Source of the DNA: Humulus lupulus
Lineage: Eukaryota > Streptophyta > Magnoliopsida > Rosales > Cannabaceae
Reading direction: 5' to 3'
Assembly (NCBI RefSeq): GCF_963169125.1
Contig: NC_084802.1
Coordinates: 26,045,107-26,109,106, forward strand
DNA length: 64,000 nt
The notes below the pieces were generated by a model that saw only the letters and a program-made list of their open reading frames with translations, was not told where the DNA came from and did no database searches. Numbering within the stretch: the first letter of the stretch is position 1; the number at the start of each line of letters is the position of its first letter. The position numbers and the translations under genes are program-made. Shown here one piece after another: positions 1 to 11,639 of the stretch.

Positions 1-2055
1 TACTACAAATCTGAGATTCAGGGGGAGAATGCAGGTGAATCTCATCTTTGGGACACTATTCCGAGTATTAATAATACTTCATCTCCTAGTGTTCACCATG
101 AGGATTCTTCCGACTCTCAAGTCATAGAAAATCAAGTTTCATCTTCCTCTAAACTCATGGGTTCCCAAATCATTGAAAATTGTCCAAGTCCACCCATGGC
201 TCTTGCACCTTGTCAAGAACCAGAAATTCGTGTCTATACGAGAAGGAAAAACTCTGGTAAAGATATAGAGCACACAACACATCTGGAGGACCACCATGCA
301 TCGGAACCGGATCCTCATTCTCCAGAAACTCATTCAGGTTTAAGTAACTCTAACCATGATAAGGTTGTGCAAATAAATGATGATTTAGATTTGCCGATTG
401 CATTGAGGAAGGGAGTTCGCGCATGTACAGAGCATCCAATTGGTAATTTTGTATCTTACAAAGCATTATCACCATCCTATCAGGCATTTGTCTCTGTTAT
501 TGATAACATACAGATTCCTCAAACAATTCAAGAGGCTCTGACTGATTCTCGATGGAAAGAGGCTGTAGCAAATGAGATTAGTGCTTTGGTGAAAAACAAT
601 ACTTGGACAATCACAAGTCTACCACCTGGGAAGAGATCCGTGGGTTGCAAGTGGGTCTTTACCGTTAAACATAAAACAGATGGGAGCGTTGAGAGGTTTA
701 AAGCTCGCCTTGTTGCTAAAGGCTTCACTCAATCTTACGGAATCGATTATCAAGAAACGTTTGCGCCTGTTGCCAAGCTTAACACTGCACGTGTTCTATT
801 ATCCCTTGCTGCAAATAAAGATTGGCCCCTCCATCAACTTGATGTGAAAAATGCATTCCTAAACGGCGACCTTGAAGAAGAAGTTTATATGGACATTCCG
901 CCAGGCTTCGAGAACTCCTCAAATCAGAAAAAAGTGTGCAAACTCAAGAAATCTTTGTACGGTCTTAAACAATCTCCACAGGCATGGTTTGGTAGATTCA
1001 CTAAAGCAATCACACAGAATGGGTATACTCAGTGTCAAGCAGATCACACTTTGTTTGTTAGATTCTCGTCAAATAAAAGGATAGCTATCCTAATTGTCTA
1101 TGTGGATGACATAATACTTACAGGTGACTACAAGGAGGAAATGGAGAGATTGAAAGAGTTCTTATCTAAGGAATTCGAGATTAAAGATCTTGGTTATCTT
1201 AGATATTTTCTTGGCATGGAAATTGCTCGATCAAGACATGGCATATTTGTTTCTCAACGTAAGTACGTTCTAGACTTATTGAAGGAAACAGGAATGCTTG
1301 GATGCAAACCTGCCCCAACTCCAATGGATTCCAACAAGAAAATGGGTTCAGGAAAGGACATGACACCAGTAGACAGGGGGAGATATCAAAGGTTAGTTGG
1401 ACGCCTGATCTACCTATCTCATACGAGACCTGACATTGGTTTTTCAGTTAGTGTTGTCAGTCAATACATGAACAATCCTACTGAAGAACACATGGAAGCT
1501 GTTACTAGAATCTTAAGATACCTCAAGATGAATCCTGGGAAAGGTCTTCTATTCAAGAAAAGTGATAGCAGAGAGATCAAAGTCTACACTGATGCAGACT
1601 GGGCAGGAGACGTAACAGATAGGAGGAGTACTTCAGGATATTGTTCTTATGTTTGGGGTAATCTAGTGACTTGGAGAAGTAAGAAACAATCAGTGGTTTC
1701 CAGAAGTTCAGCTGAAGCAGAATTTAGAGCTTTTGCTCTAGGTGTTTGTGAAGGGATTTGGCTAAAACGATTACTAAGTGAACTACGACTATTTGCAGGA
1801 GAGTCCATTAAAATGCTTTGTGATAATCAGGCTGCTATTAGTATCGCTAAAAATTCTGTTCATCATGACAGGACAAAACATATTGAGATAGATCGACACT
1901 TCATCACTGAGAAGATTGAGAGTGCCACAATTCAAACTATCTATACTCCATCAAGACTTCAAATAGCCGATGTTCTTACCAAAGCCCTTCCCAGAACTGT
2001 CTTTGATGAATTAGTGTGCAAGCTGGGAATGTTTGATATACATTACCCAACTTGA
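1..2055 (+). CDS. Ty1-copia polyprotein, C-terminal part (reverse transcriptase and RNase H), open at the left edge
   Basis: The reading frame is already open at base 1 and runs without a stop to TGA at 2053-2055, so only the 3' part of a copia Gag-Pol is in the window. A low-complexity Ser/Asn/His linker is followed by an RVT_2-type reverse transcriptase: the start SRWKEAV near 550, LDVKNAFLNG near 840, and the catalytic YVDD at 1099-1110. A copia RNase H follows (TDADWAGD near 1590, RSSAEAEFRA near 1705, ADVLTKALP near 1970). Gag, protease and integrase would lie to the left. There is no nonsense codon or frameshift in about 680 codons, so the element is young or was recently active. The short purine tract after the stop and the LTR-like sequence behind it mark the element's 3' end. 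Confidence 0.93.
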   Translation, partial: YYKSEIQGENAGESHLWDTIPSINNTSSPSVHHEDSSDSQVIENQVSSSSKLMGSQIIENCPSPPMALAPCQEPEIRVYTRRKNSGKDIEHTTHLEDHHASEPDPHSPETHSGLSNSNHDKVVQINDDLDLPIALRKGVRACTEHPIGNFVSYKALSPSYQAFVSVIDNIQIPQTIQEALTDSRWKEAVANEISALVKNNTWTITSLPPGKRSVGCKWVFTVKHKTDGSVERFKARLVAKGFTQSYGIDYQETFAPVAKLNTARVLLSLAANKDWPLHQLDVKNAFLNGDLEEEVYMDIPPGFENSSNQKKVCKLKKSLYGLKQSPQAWFGRFTKAITQNGYTQCQADHTLFVRFSSNKRIAILIVYVDDIILTGDYKEEMERLKEFLSKEFEIKDLGYLRYFLGMEIARSRHGIFVSQRKYVLDLLKETGMLGCKPAPTPMDSNKKMGSGKDMTPVDRGRYQRLVGRLIYLSHTRPDIGFSVSVVSQYMNNPTEEHMEAVTRILRYLKMNPGKGLLFKKSDSREIKVYTDADWAGDVTDRRSTSGYCSYVWGNLVTWRSKKQSVVSRSSAEAEFRAFALGVCEGIWLKRLLSELRLFAGESIKMLCDNQAAISIAKNSVHHDRTKHIEIDRHFITEKIESATIQTIYTPSRLQIADVLTKALPRTVFDELVCKLGMFDIHYPT

Positions 2056-2062
2056 GGGGGAG

Positions 2063-2264
2063 TATAGAATTATGTAAATATTTTATATTTATTTTGTATC
2101 AATTATTTAGGGAAACAGAATAATCTTATATCCTAATATATTGTATATCCCTGATTTTTAGGAGTTTAGTTGACCTAGGTTAATTGTATAGCTTTGTAAT
2201 CAGCCTATTAATATGTAATTCTTTGATGAATAAAATTATTCCAGCCATTATTCAAAAATCTACA
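2063..2264 (+). repeat. Probable 3' LTR of copia element 1
   Basis: The stop codon at 2055 overlaps a polypurine tract (GAGGGGGAG, 2054-2062), the usual primer for plus-strand synthesis. The next 202 bp begin TATAGA and end TCTACA, an imperfect inverted terminal pair. They are AT-rich, as expected of a short copia LTR. Sequence right after 2264 is integrase of a different copia element, so 2264/2265 is read as the insertion boundary. The matching 5' LTR and the other copy of the target duplication lie outside the window, so the ends are inferred. Confidence 0.65.
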
Positions 2265-4741
2265 CATGGGTCTCGCCAAATCCACTGGTCTTGCCACATA
2301 CTTATCCACCCATGGGATTTCACACCTTACCTCACCACCTCACACTCCAGAACATAATAGTTTCTCCGAACGTAGACACCGTCATGTTGTTGAAATAGGT
2401 CTTTCTCTTCTCTCAAAAGCTTCCCTACCACTAACCTTCTGGTCATATGCCTTCTCCACTGCCACTTATCTCATAAATTGTCTTCCAACTCCCACTCTCC
2501 ATATAATTTCTCCCTATCACAAACTCTTTGAGTCGCCACCAAATTATTCCAAGCTTCGAGCCTTTGGTTGTTTGTGCTATCCTTGGCTTCGTCCATACTC
2601 TCCTCACAAACTTGCCCCTCGCTCCACACCTTGTGTCTTTCTTGGTTATTCACTCACTCAAAGTACGTGTGTGTCTCGATCCTAGTACTCAAAAGATCTA
2701 CATCTCACGTCATGTTCGATTTGTTGAAACTGAGTTTCCCATGTCTAACATTGATCCCCATCTTGCTCGTCCTGATGACTCGACATGTGACAGATGGCTA
2801 CCTCAACATGTCATTCTCCCAATTTCATACACATCATCCGAAGGTAGTGCCAACAGCTCTTTTCCAGTTGACTCCAACACACAAATGGAAATGGTAGATC
2901 AACAAGACTTGTCTCTAGCCCTCTCCTTTCCGTTTACAGACCCACCTACTACTTCTCCAAATGCCTTACCACCCCTATTACCGACCCCCACAACTGAATG
3001 TGCGCCTAGCACAACTTCACCTGTCTCTTTGACTTTACCTCCACCTGTTCTTGACCAAGCCTTAGAAATACCATCACTCCCACCCTTGATTCGCGCCTCG
3101 CCTATTGTCACCCGTTCCCGAAATAACATCCACAAACCAATCACCAAACTCAGCCTCTCAGCCCAACTTGCCTCAGAAATTGAACCCACATGTGTAACTC
3201 AGGCCATCAAAGATGATAGATGGAGTCAAGCGATGTTTGCTGAATTTGATGCCTTGGTTCGTAATGGCACTTGGGAACCGGTACCTCCCAGTGGTGTGCA
3301 AAATATTGTGGGGTGTAAATGGATTTTTCGACTTAAACATTTACTTGATGGTTCTATTGATAGGTATAAGGCTCGCTTAGTGGCAAAGGGCTTTCACCAA
3401 CGACCTGGAGTAGACTATCATGAGAGGTTTAGCCCAGTTGTCAAGCCGACAACAATTCGTCTCATCCTCTCCCTTGTTGTCAGTCAAGGTTGGGATTTTC
3501 GCCAACTCGATGTCAACAATGCCTTTCTCCAAGGCACACTCACTGAAGATGTCTTCATGACCCAGCCTCAAGGTTTTGTTGATGCTGACAATCCACACCA
3601 TGTCTGCTAATTGCGAAAGGCGATATATGGTCTTAAGCAAGCTCCTAGAGCTTGGTACAATGAACTTCGCACGTCTCTACTTGCATCTAACTTTTCAAAC
3701 TCAGTTGCCGACACCTCTTTGTTCATTCTCAATGCAAAGGTGTAACTATCATGTTACTTGTTTATGTTGACGACATCATCATCACAGGTAACAATGCAGC
3801 ATCAATACAGGCTTTCATCTCAGCTCTTGCTCATCGCTTCTCACTCAAAGACCTTGGCACTCTTCACTACTTCCTGGGTGTTGAAGTTGTTCCTCATCCT
3901 CACGGGCTTCTTCTTTCACAGTGAAGATACATTGCTGAGTTGTTGGCTTGAACAAAGATGACTGATGCTCAACTAGTTGCTACTCCGCTTGCCACTTCTC
4001 CCATCCTTACTCTTTAGTCTGGGATGACTTACTAACCCAACCGAAATTTGAGCTGTAGTTAGTAGTCTTCAGTATCTCTCACTTACTCGTCCAGACATTG
4101 CCTATGTAGTCAAAAAATTGTCACAATACATGCATCGTCCGACTACCGAACATTGGAATGCTGCCAAGCGACTACTTCGATATCTGTGCGGCACTATTGA
4201 TCATGGCATCTTGTTGCATCGCCAGTCACCTATCGCCTTACATGCTTGCTTAGATGCCGACTGGGCTAGTAACAAAGATGACTTCACCTCCACTAGTGCT
4301 TACATTGTCTATCTAGGGAGAAACCCAATATCATGGAGTTCAAAGAAGCAACAAACAGTAGCTCGCTCCTCGACTGAAGCTGAGTACCAGTCTGTTGCTT
4401 CAACAACTGCCGAGGTGAGATGGATCACATCTCTTCTTAGTGAACTTGGTTTCACATCCTCACAACAACCGGTCATCTACTGTGATAATGTGGGTGCAAC
4501 AAATCTCTGCTCCAATCCGATCTTCCATTCTCGCATGAAACATGTGGCTCTCGATTTTCATTTCATTTGTGAACAAGTTCAAGATGGCATCTTACGAGTT
4601 ACCCATGTCTCTTTGTCGAATCAACTAGCCGATGCACTCACCAAACCATTACCCCGCATGCGTTTTCAAGACTTGTTGCACAAGATTGGTCTCACCCCAA
4701 GGAGCTCCAACTTGCGGGGGCATAATAGAGAATTAAAATAA
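2265..4741 (+). pseudogene. Ty1-copia element 2, decayed integrase-RT-RNase H, interrupted by element 1
   Basis: Coding similarity starts abruptly inside an integrase core (PPHTPEHNSFSERRHRHVVE near 2335), so everything 5' of that point is separated by the copia insertion on the left. The frame shifts near 2660. It then runs through the proline-rich linker and the RT start (DDRWSQAMFAEFDAL near 3212, LDVNNAFLQG near 3508) to an in-frame TAA at 3608-3610. Another shift near 3739 precedes the YVDD catalytic box (3763-3774). Several stops follow between 3920 and 4050. RNase H is open again from 4118 to 4741 (LDADWASN, RSSTEAEYQS, ADALTKPLP). At least two frameshifts and several stops make it non-functional. 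Confidence 0.9.
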
Positions 4742-4966
4742 TGTGTTTAATTATTTTAATATTTAATTCTCCTAATATCTTTAACTGAACCGATTCTTTA
4801 GTCATTAGTTATATATTCGTTTTATATTAATTCTTTTTATAATTAGATTAACGTGTTCCTAGTTATTTAGTTATAACAAATTGATTCTTTATGTAATTTT
4901 ATATATACACAATAACATCAATGAAAGGTAAATGCCATTGTTCATTTTACTCATATGCTTCTATAT
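4723..4966 (+). repeat. Probable 3' LTR of copia element 2
   Basis: A polypurine stretch (GCGGGGGC, about 4714-4721) overlaps the end of the RNase H frame. AT-rich sequence then runs to about 4966. From 4967 the sequence matches the intron of the neighbouring eIF4G-like copy (compare 9568 onward, both beginning AACTAACATGATACCAATA). The element therefore ends at about 4966, give or take a few bases. The other LTR is outside the window and no target duplication can be checked. Confidence 0.5.
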
Positions 4967-5257
4967 AACTAACATGATACCAATAAAATAAACACTATGT
5001 TTGTGTTATTGGATTGCATCAGCTGAGCAATCTCAATCGAAACAGTGGTTTGCAGGCTAATTTATTGATGACAGTCACAATTAACAGAGTACTCAAATAA
5101 AGAAAAGTTATTTGCTTACACAAAAAAAAAGGATGCTGTTTATCTGTTAGCACATTCATTAGCTGAAAGTACACAGTTAGTCTTAACAAGCAGAAGCAGA
5201 AATTAAAAATAAAAAACAAAAGTGAATGAAAGAAACATACATAGCAGATGAACAAAC

Positions 5258-7170
5258 CTGTAAAATTCTTTAATAGCTGCCTTTGACTTCTCTTGCAGTT
5301 CTTCGAGCCACATCCTTGGAATGAGATCCTTCCTAGGACTATCAGCCAGTGAAGAAAATGACGGTGAAAGTGATCCTCTACTGGACACTACTCTAGAAAT
5401 ACCATCTTGGGACAAAAAAGTACTAGCATCACCACAAACTGGTCTTTTAGTTAAGGGAGCTGATAAGGTCGTGGCCTCAAAAGGCTGCCCCACATCTAAA
5501 TGAACATTCTGACTGCCTAGCTGAAAACTGGGAGAGAATAACACAGCCGACCCTCTTGTAAAATGATCCTTACTAGGCTCCCAGCTTCTTGATAGATTGA
5601 TGCCTAGACCACAGCCCTGCCTACATGATTTTTCCTGTCGACGTTGAGCAACATCGTAGTGAATTTCCTGAATCTCCTTTGGCCCTTCAATCCTCCTTCT
5701 TTGTTGCCATTGATTCTTTCTGAGATCAATAGCATCCTTCAACATGAACCTAATCCTAGATGTTAGTTCAATATTATTTGATAGAGTTTCCATCTTCTCT
5801 AAATATTCATCAATCAACGCCTTTGACTTTGGTTGGTCAATGATCTCCCCTATTGTGCTTATCAGTATGCATAATGCTTCAAGATTTTCCTCATGTGGAG
5901 TGTGGTGTTGATGCAACAGTTTTCTAATGCAGTGATGCATTATTCTCTCAGTCAACATTTTCTTCTTGTACAGCTCCCCAACAAACTTGATATGACCCAA
6001 CATTCTTCTCTTCCCCTTAATTATCTTTGCTTCTCTTTCCTCTTTAGATTGCTTTACTTCACTCTCCTCATCAACCTTATTGGCTTCTTCTCTTAATCTT
6101 TCTCCTTTCTCAAACTCCTTCTGACACTTAATGGCAAGTAATCTTTTAAAAGATATATTCTCATTTTCTTGACAAAAACGAAGCAACTCTACAGAAAGAT
6201 GATAGCAGAAGTTAGCATACACCTCACAAAAAGTAGGCTCCATGGGGGCTCTGTCAACAATTTGTCCTACGAGACCAAGGAGCGTCTTAGCATTATCCAT
6301 TTCAACATATATCACTTGCTTAAGCAGTTTGCTAAATTTTGTAGGAGTTAGTTTGTTTAATATAGCCCTCAACTGCCTCTGCTTGGCCTCTTCCTCGTCT
6401 CCAGTTTTACACACTTCTACTCTCCTAATTTGCTGCCATTTATTCTTTCTAAGATCAATGGTATCCTTCAACATTAGCCTGGCCTTAGATGATAGCTTCA
6501 TATTATTTGATAAGATTTTCATGCAATCAAAATAAGCATCCATATGCTCCTCAGCTTTTGGATGGTCAATGATCTCCCCAATTGTGCTCATCAGCACACA
6601 TAAAGCTTCAACATCTTCCTCATCAGGAGTTTGATGTTGACCCAACAGTTTCTTAATGCATTCGTGCATTATCCTCTCAGTCAACATATTCTTCTTGTAC
6701 AGCTCCCCAATCAACCTAATATTACCCAACATCCGTCTCCTTGCCTTGATCCTCTTCTCTTCTCTTTCCTCTTCAGATTGTTTTTCTTCGCCCTCCTCAT
6801 CAGCTTTGTTGGCTTCCTCTTGCTCTCTTTCTCCTCTCTCAAATTCCTCCTGGCACTTATTGAGAAGTAATCTCTTAAAAGTTATCTTCTCATTATATTC
6901 ACTAAAATCAGGCAACTCTCCAGAAAGGTGAAAGCAAAAGTTAGCACACATCTCACAGAAAGTAGGCTCCATAAGAGATTTTTCATAGATCTGTGCAACA
7001 ACACCACGAAGTGTGCCAGCATTATCAATATCAATAGCCTTCACTTGCTCCAACAACTCTTCAAAGTTCAAAGGAGTTAGCTGCTTTAATATACCCTCAA
7101 ACTTCTTTTGCTTGGCTTGTTCGTCCTTTTTCGTTTTACCCACTTCATACTTCTTAGTTTTGTGCATCAT
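5258..7170 (-). CDS. eIF4G-like copy A: truncated paralogue with two tandem MIF4G domains
   Basis: One exon (acceptor TTCAG before 7201, donor CAG|GTTTGT after 5258) is open for 638 codons from the paired Met codons at 7170. The full-length eIF4G has the same internal MMHKT start. Residues about 30-255 form a MIF4G HEAT domain nearly identical to that of the eIF4G gene at 53564-60897. Residues about 262-495 are a second, more diverged MIF4G domain. They join at VEVCKTGDEEE (near 6415), as expected from unequal exchange. The linker then jumps to LQEKSKAAIKEFYR, skipping about 100 residues of the parental linker. The eIF4E-binding motif and whole N-terminal half are absent. MA3 exons would lie left of the copia insertion at 4966, outside the window. 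MIF4G domains bind eIF4A and eIF3. Function is unproven; it could also be an expressed pseudogene. Confidence 0.7.
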
Positions 7171-7607
7171 CAGTTGCTGAAACAATTTTTCAGAACACAA
7201 CCTGAAGTTAAAGAATTGAAAAGTTTAATGATTAAATACATATTTACAAAATAAGGGTTAGCATAATGTCACTTGAAGATTAATCAGATGAGGTTTCTTT
7301 ACAAGTTCATCACTTTCTTCTGTTTTCAATCAAAATTTTCACTTGGGCACCTCTATTTCATTCTCTTCTGCAATTCCCACACCACTATTTTTTTTAATTA
7401 GAAAAAAACCTTCTTTAGTTTTTGTAGCTGAATTTTAGACATAGATATTGGTAGTAACTCATTTGATATTCTAAATCTACATCAAGATCCCCAATCTATA
7501 CACAAATAACTTATCAAAACTATAAAACAAAATCCAAAATTATTTGTGCCTTAAAAAATTAACTAAAACTATAAACGAAATTCACCAGTATCAATGGCTT
7601 AAAACAA

Positions 7608-7820
7608 TACTGAAAAAGAATCATATATATGTATTCATATAATGAGAAAGTGGTTACCTCTTTGAAACTGGGGTTTCTGAAGAAGCAAACAATACTGAAA
7701 AAGAATCATATATATTTACACAATGAGAAAGTGATTTACCTCTTTTGGAACTGCGGTTTCTGAAGAAGCAAAATCCTAGAAACTTGGTATGGGATGTTAA
7801 AATGAAAGTTCAGTCTAAGA
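7608..7820 (-). repeat. Duplicated 5' leader exon and splice donor of copy A
   Basis: A segment of about 80 bp occurs twice in direct orientation (about 7608-7687 and 7686-7770). Each copy holds the end of a non-coding leader exon and a donor: GAG|GTAAC after 7658 and GAG|GTAAAT after 7740. Copy B has the same exon only once (donor after 11444). The exon has no ATG, so translation of copy A would start in the next exon at 7170. The duplication gives copy A two possible first-exon ends. Exact repeat ends were judged by eye. Confidence 0.6.
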
Positions 7821-7860
7821 AAGAGTAGTATTGACTATTGAGCTCTTCCTCTGGATTGAC

Positions 7861-8720
7861 TATATTGTCTTTCTACTTTTGAGATAGGCAGACTGAGTAG
7901 AATCCCAATTACTTCCTGGGAAAGCTAGAATTATTCCACAAGTCAGTTTCATTTAAAATTGAGCTACATGGCAGACTTACTTTTCTACACGTGGCATTGA
8001 AATTTAAATGATATAACATGTCCACCTCTATATTACTGAGTTAACTACACTGTATACAAATAATATTGTGTATTCCACCTCACGCATAAAATGCACCAAT
8101 GTGATATTAGTGCACAATTCTTTTTGTAAAAGTATGGGTTTTATCACTTTCAAAACAGGAAATTGCTTTTTTCGTTTCTAAAGATCATTATATCTATGGA
8201 TTATATATTTATTTGTTATCATATTACTCATAAATTACAAAATCAATTTAAAGTGAAGAAATTTTTTAATGTGATTAAATTGTTCAATTATAAGTAATAT
8301 TATATTAAATTATTTGAAAAAATCACACTAATACATATTTTATTCTAATTGATCCATATTATAATCTTTTAATTAATTTAGTATTAATAATAATAACTTT
8401 ATAAAATAAAACTAAAGTTAAAGTAAAATAAATTAAATCTATTCTAAAAATAAATAAATAAATTTATACATTTTGGATTATGTAATTTGGTCAATTATCG
8501 GTTTAAACCCATTTTTAGAAATTCAATTTTGAACCTTGTGTTTTTATAAAAAAAAGAAACAACAAAGATCCTAAGATCAAAATATTTTCAAATATGACCA
8601 AAATACTCTGAGTTATCCTATTTTGGTCCATTATTTATTTGGACTCTACATTTTTTTTAATTTCATTTCCAAATCTGATATAAATTCAATCATTACAATA
8701 ATTAATAGCTCCCAAACATA
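7861..8720. other. AT-rich intergenic DNA between eIF4G-like copies A and B
   Basis: The first 120 bp (to about 7980) still resemble the sequence upstream of copy B's leader (11540-11640), so they are probably shared promoter DNA of the duplicated family. From about 8040 to 8700 the sequence is strongly AT-rich with no open frame of note, no RNA gene and no recognisable element. Confidence 0.6.
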
Positions 8721-8802
8721 TTACAATGATCATTGCTATCCTTGATTTCAAAGGATTCAACGGTCGGAATGTCTCCAAATGTAGATTAGAGTTTGAGATA
8801 AT

Positions 8803-11039
8803 CTAATCGAAATAATTTTTTCTGATACTCTCCAAGATATTTCCAAGAACATCAGCTGCAATCCCAGTGTTTACAAGATTGCCTGGCTCCTCTCCACCAT
8901 TGTGTATCAACTGACCAATCTCTCCCAATGAAGTCACATTTGCCATGATCATTTTGGCTAACAATTGACCAAGGTACTCTGGTGCTTTAGGGACATCAAT
9001 TATGGTATTCTCCAAAGTTCCCAAAACAGATTCAAGCCTGCCCAGAAGAAGCATTAGTAGTAGAAAGAGCCTTATGTTCTAACTGAAAGCCAACGAGTTT
9101 TTTAATAATACATGCTAAATTGATAAAAATTTGCATACCCTTTAATGAACTGTGACCGACACAAAGTATCGGCGTGAGACTTGATAAGAGTGACAAGAAG
9201 TTTTGCCAGAAGATCTCTTTCCATGTCTATTTTCTCAAAAGAGTCTGTGATCCAATACCAAGGTTGGGTGGAAGCTCGGAAAGTTTGACTCTTTAATGAA
9301 TTGAGTAACTTCCTCCACATCTCTAGTACTGTATCAATTAAACAATGCAGTCAAAATGTTAAAAAGTGAAAAAAAGACACCCCAGCTATTATTTGAAACC
9401 TCAGATATCTTTTAAAAAAATACCATTATCTTGAATGTAACAATAACAAATGAGGCAGTCTTAAGAGTATGATGTGCAATAAGGGCTTCAATGCTACCAA
9501 GCCATTAATTAGTGAATATACTTAAGTACAACATGAAGACTTGCATAGATATAGATGTTTGCATAACTAACATGATACCAATAGAAGAGAACTTCTAGTT
9601 CTGTGTCCAGCAAATAGAAACACTATGCTTATGTAAATTCTCCACTGAATAGTAATTAAAGGACAAAGATACAAGTGCATTGATGTCTAGAAAATCTAGA
9701 AAATATAACTTTTCAGCTGCAAAATCTCAATCCATTTTTGGCTTGGGTTATTGGGTAGCATCAATGGCCATACAAGTTAGTAAAGGTTCCACTTCTATCC
9801 CCTTTTTTGTACACTAATATCAAACCATTGAAACAGTGGTCTGCAGGCTATTATATTGATGACAGTCACAATTAACAGAGTACCCAATAAGAAGAAAAGT
9901 TATAAGCAGATGAACAAAAGAAACATACATAGCAGATGAACAAACCTGTAAAATTCTTTAATAGCTGCCTTTGATTTCTCTTGCAGTTCTTCAAGCCACA
10001 TCCTTAGAATGACATCCTTCCTTGGACTATCAGCCAAAGAAGAAAATGGGAGTGAAAGTGATCCTCTATTGGACACTACTCTAGAAATACCACCTTGGGA
10101 CACCGAAGTACTAGCGTCATCACAAACTGGTCTTCGAGTTAAGGGAACTGATAAGGCGATGGCCTCAAAAGGCTGTCCTGCATCTAAATGAACATTCTGA
10201 CTGCCCAGCTGAGAACTGGGAGAGAATAACACAGCTGACCCTCTTATACCTGTTGATTTTGCCTGTTGATAATGAATTTCCTGAATCTCCTTTGGCCCTT
10301 CAACCCTCTTCCTTTGTTGCCATTTGTTCTTTCTGAGATCAATAGTGTCCTTCAACATGAACCTGATCCTGGATGACAGTGTCATATGATTTGATAAAGT
10401 TTCCATCGAATCAAAATACGCATCCATATGCTTCTTGGCTTTTGGATGGTCAATGATCTCCCCAATTGTGCTCATCAGTTCACATAAAGCTTCAACATCT
10501 TCCTCATCAGGAGTCTGATGTTGGCTGTCCAACAGTTTTTTAATGCACTCATGCATTATTCTCTCAGTTAACATTTTCTTCTTGTACAGCTCCCCAATCA
10601 ACCGGATATTACCCAACATCCGTCTCCTTGCCTTATTCCTCTTCTCTTCTCTTTCCTCACCCTCCTCATTAGCTTTGTTGGCTTCCTCTTGCTCTCTTTC
10701 TCCTCTCTCAAATTCCTCCTGGCACTTATTGATAAGTAATCTCTTAAAAGTTATCTTCTCATTATCTTCACTAAAATCAGGCAACTCTCCAGAAAGATGA
10801 AAGCAAAAGTTAGCACACATCTCACAGAAAGTAGGCTCCATAAGAGCTTTGTCATAGATCTGTGCAACAACACCACGAAGTGTGCCAGCATTATCAATAT
10901 TAACATCTTTCACTTGCTCAAACAGCTCTTCAAAATTCTGGGGAGTTAGCTTGTTTAATATATCCTCAAACTTCCTTTGCTTGGTCTGTTCTTCCTTTTT
11001 CGCTTTACCCATTTCATAATTCTTAGTTTTGTCCATCAT
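8803..11039 (-). pseudogene. eIF4G-like copy B: single MIF4G domain with damaged MA3 exons
   Basis: The main exon (9946 to about 11045) is open from Met-Met at 11039 and encodes one MIF4G domain close to that of eIF4G, then the same shortened linker as copy A and a CAG|GTTTGT donor. Two further exons match the MA3 exons of eIF4G: 9139-9328 and 8803-9037. The first has lost 5 nt relative to the parent (22 instead of 27 nt between the Phe codon and ACAGAC, near 9255). That shifts the frame and gives a stop within a few codons. The last exon ends early (KNYFD*, stop 8803-8805), although diverged remnants of the parental C-terminus continue to about 8750. The acceptor used by copy A is CAA here (near 11073); a TTTCAG at 11046 could replace it. 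At best it yields a MIF4G-only protein. Confidence 0.8.
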
Positions 11040-11443
11040 CAGTTACTGAAACCATTTTTCAAAACACAAATTGAAGTTAAAGAATTGTACAATTCAATAA
11101 ATAATGTCACTTGAAGCTTAGGCACTAAAATTTCTTTACAAGTTCATCACTTTCTTCTGTTTTCAATCAAACTTTTCACTCTATTCCTTTCTCTTCTGCA
11201 ATTCCATACCACTTTTCTTTTCTTTTTTTAACTTCTTTATTTTTTGTAGCTGAATTTATACTTAATAACTCATTTGATATTCTAAATCTATATCAAGATC
11301 ACCAATCTATCTACAAAGAGCTTGAGAAAATTATAGAACAAAATCCAAAATTATTTATGCCTTAAAAAACCAACTAAAACTATAAACGAAATCCACAAGT
11401 ATCAATGACTTGACTTAAAACAATACAACGAAAAAGAGATTAC

Positions 11444-11570
11444 CTCTTTGGAACTGGGGTTTTTGAAGAAGCAAAATCCTAGAAACTTGGCAGGGTATGG
11501 GATGTCAAAATGAAAGTTGAGTCTAAGAAAGAGTGGTTTTGACTATTGAGGTCTTCTTCTCAATTACTAG
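11444..11570 (-). other. Non-coding leader exon of copy B
   Basis: This stretch is closely similar to 7740-7860 upstream of copy A and ends in the same GAG|GTAAT donor after 11444. It lacks an ATG. The full-length eIF4G has no similar sequence here, so copies A and B share a leader and probably a promoter of separate origin. Its upstream limit is a guess. Confidence 0.5.
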
Positions 11571-11639
11571 AAACCCAAATTACTTCCTAAGAAAGGTAGC
11601 TTCTAGCTTTTTTCCAAAAGTCAGTTTCATTTGACAATA

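Noticed and set aside
5203..5257. Extension of the copy A frame to FVHLLCMFLSFTFVFYF as a membrane tail
   Set aside because: It reads through the conserved CAG|GTTTGT donor; the same artefact appears at the equivalent exon ends of copy B and of eIF4G.
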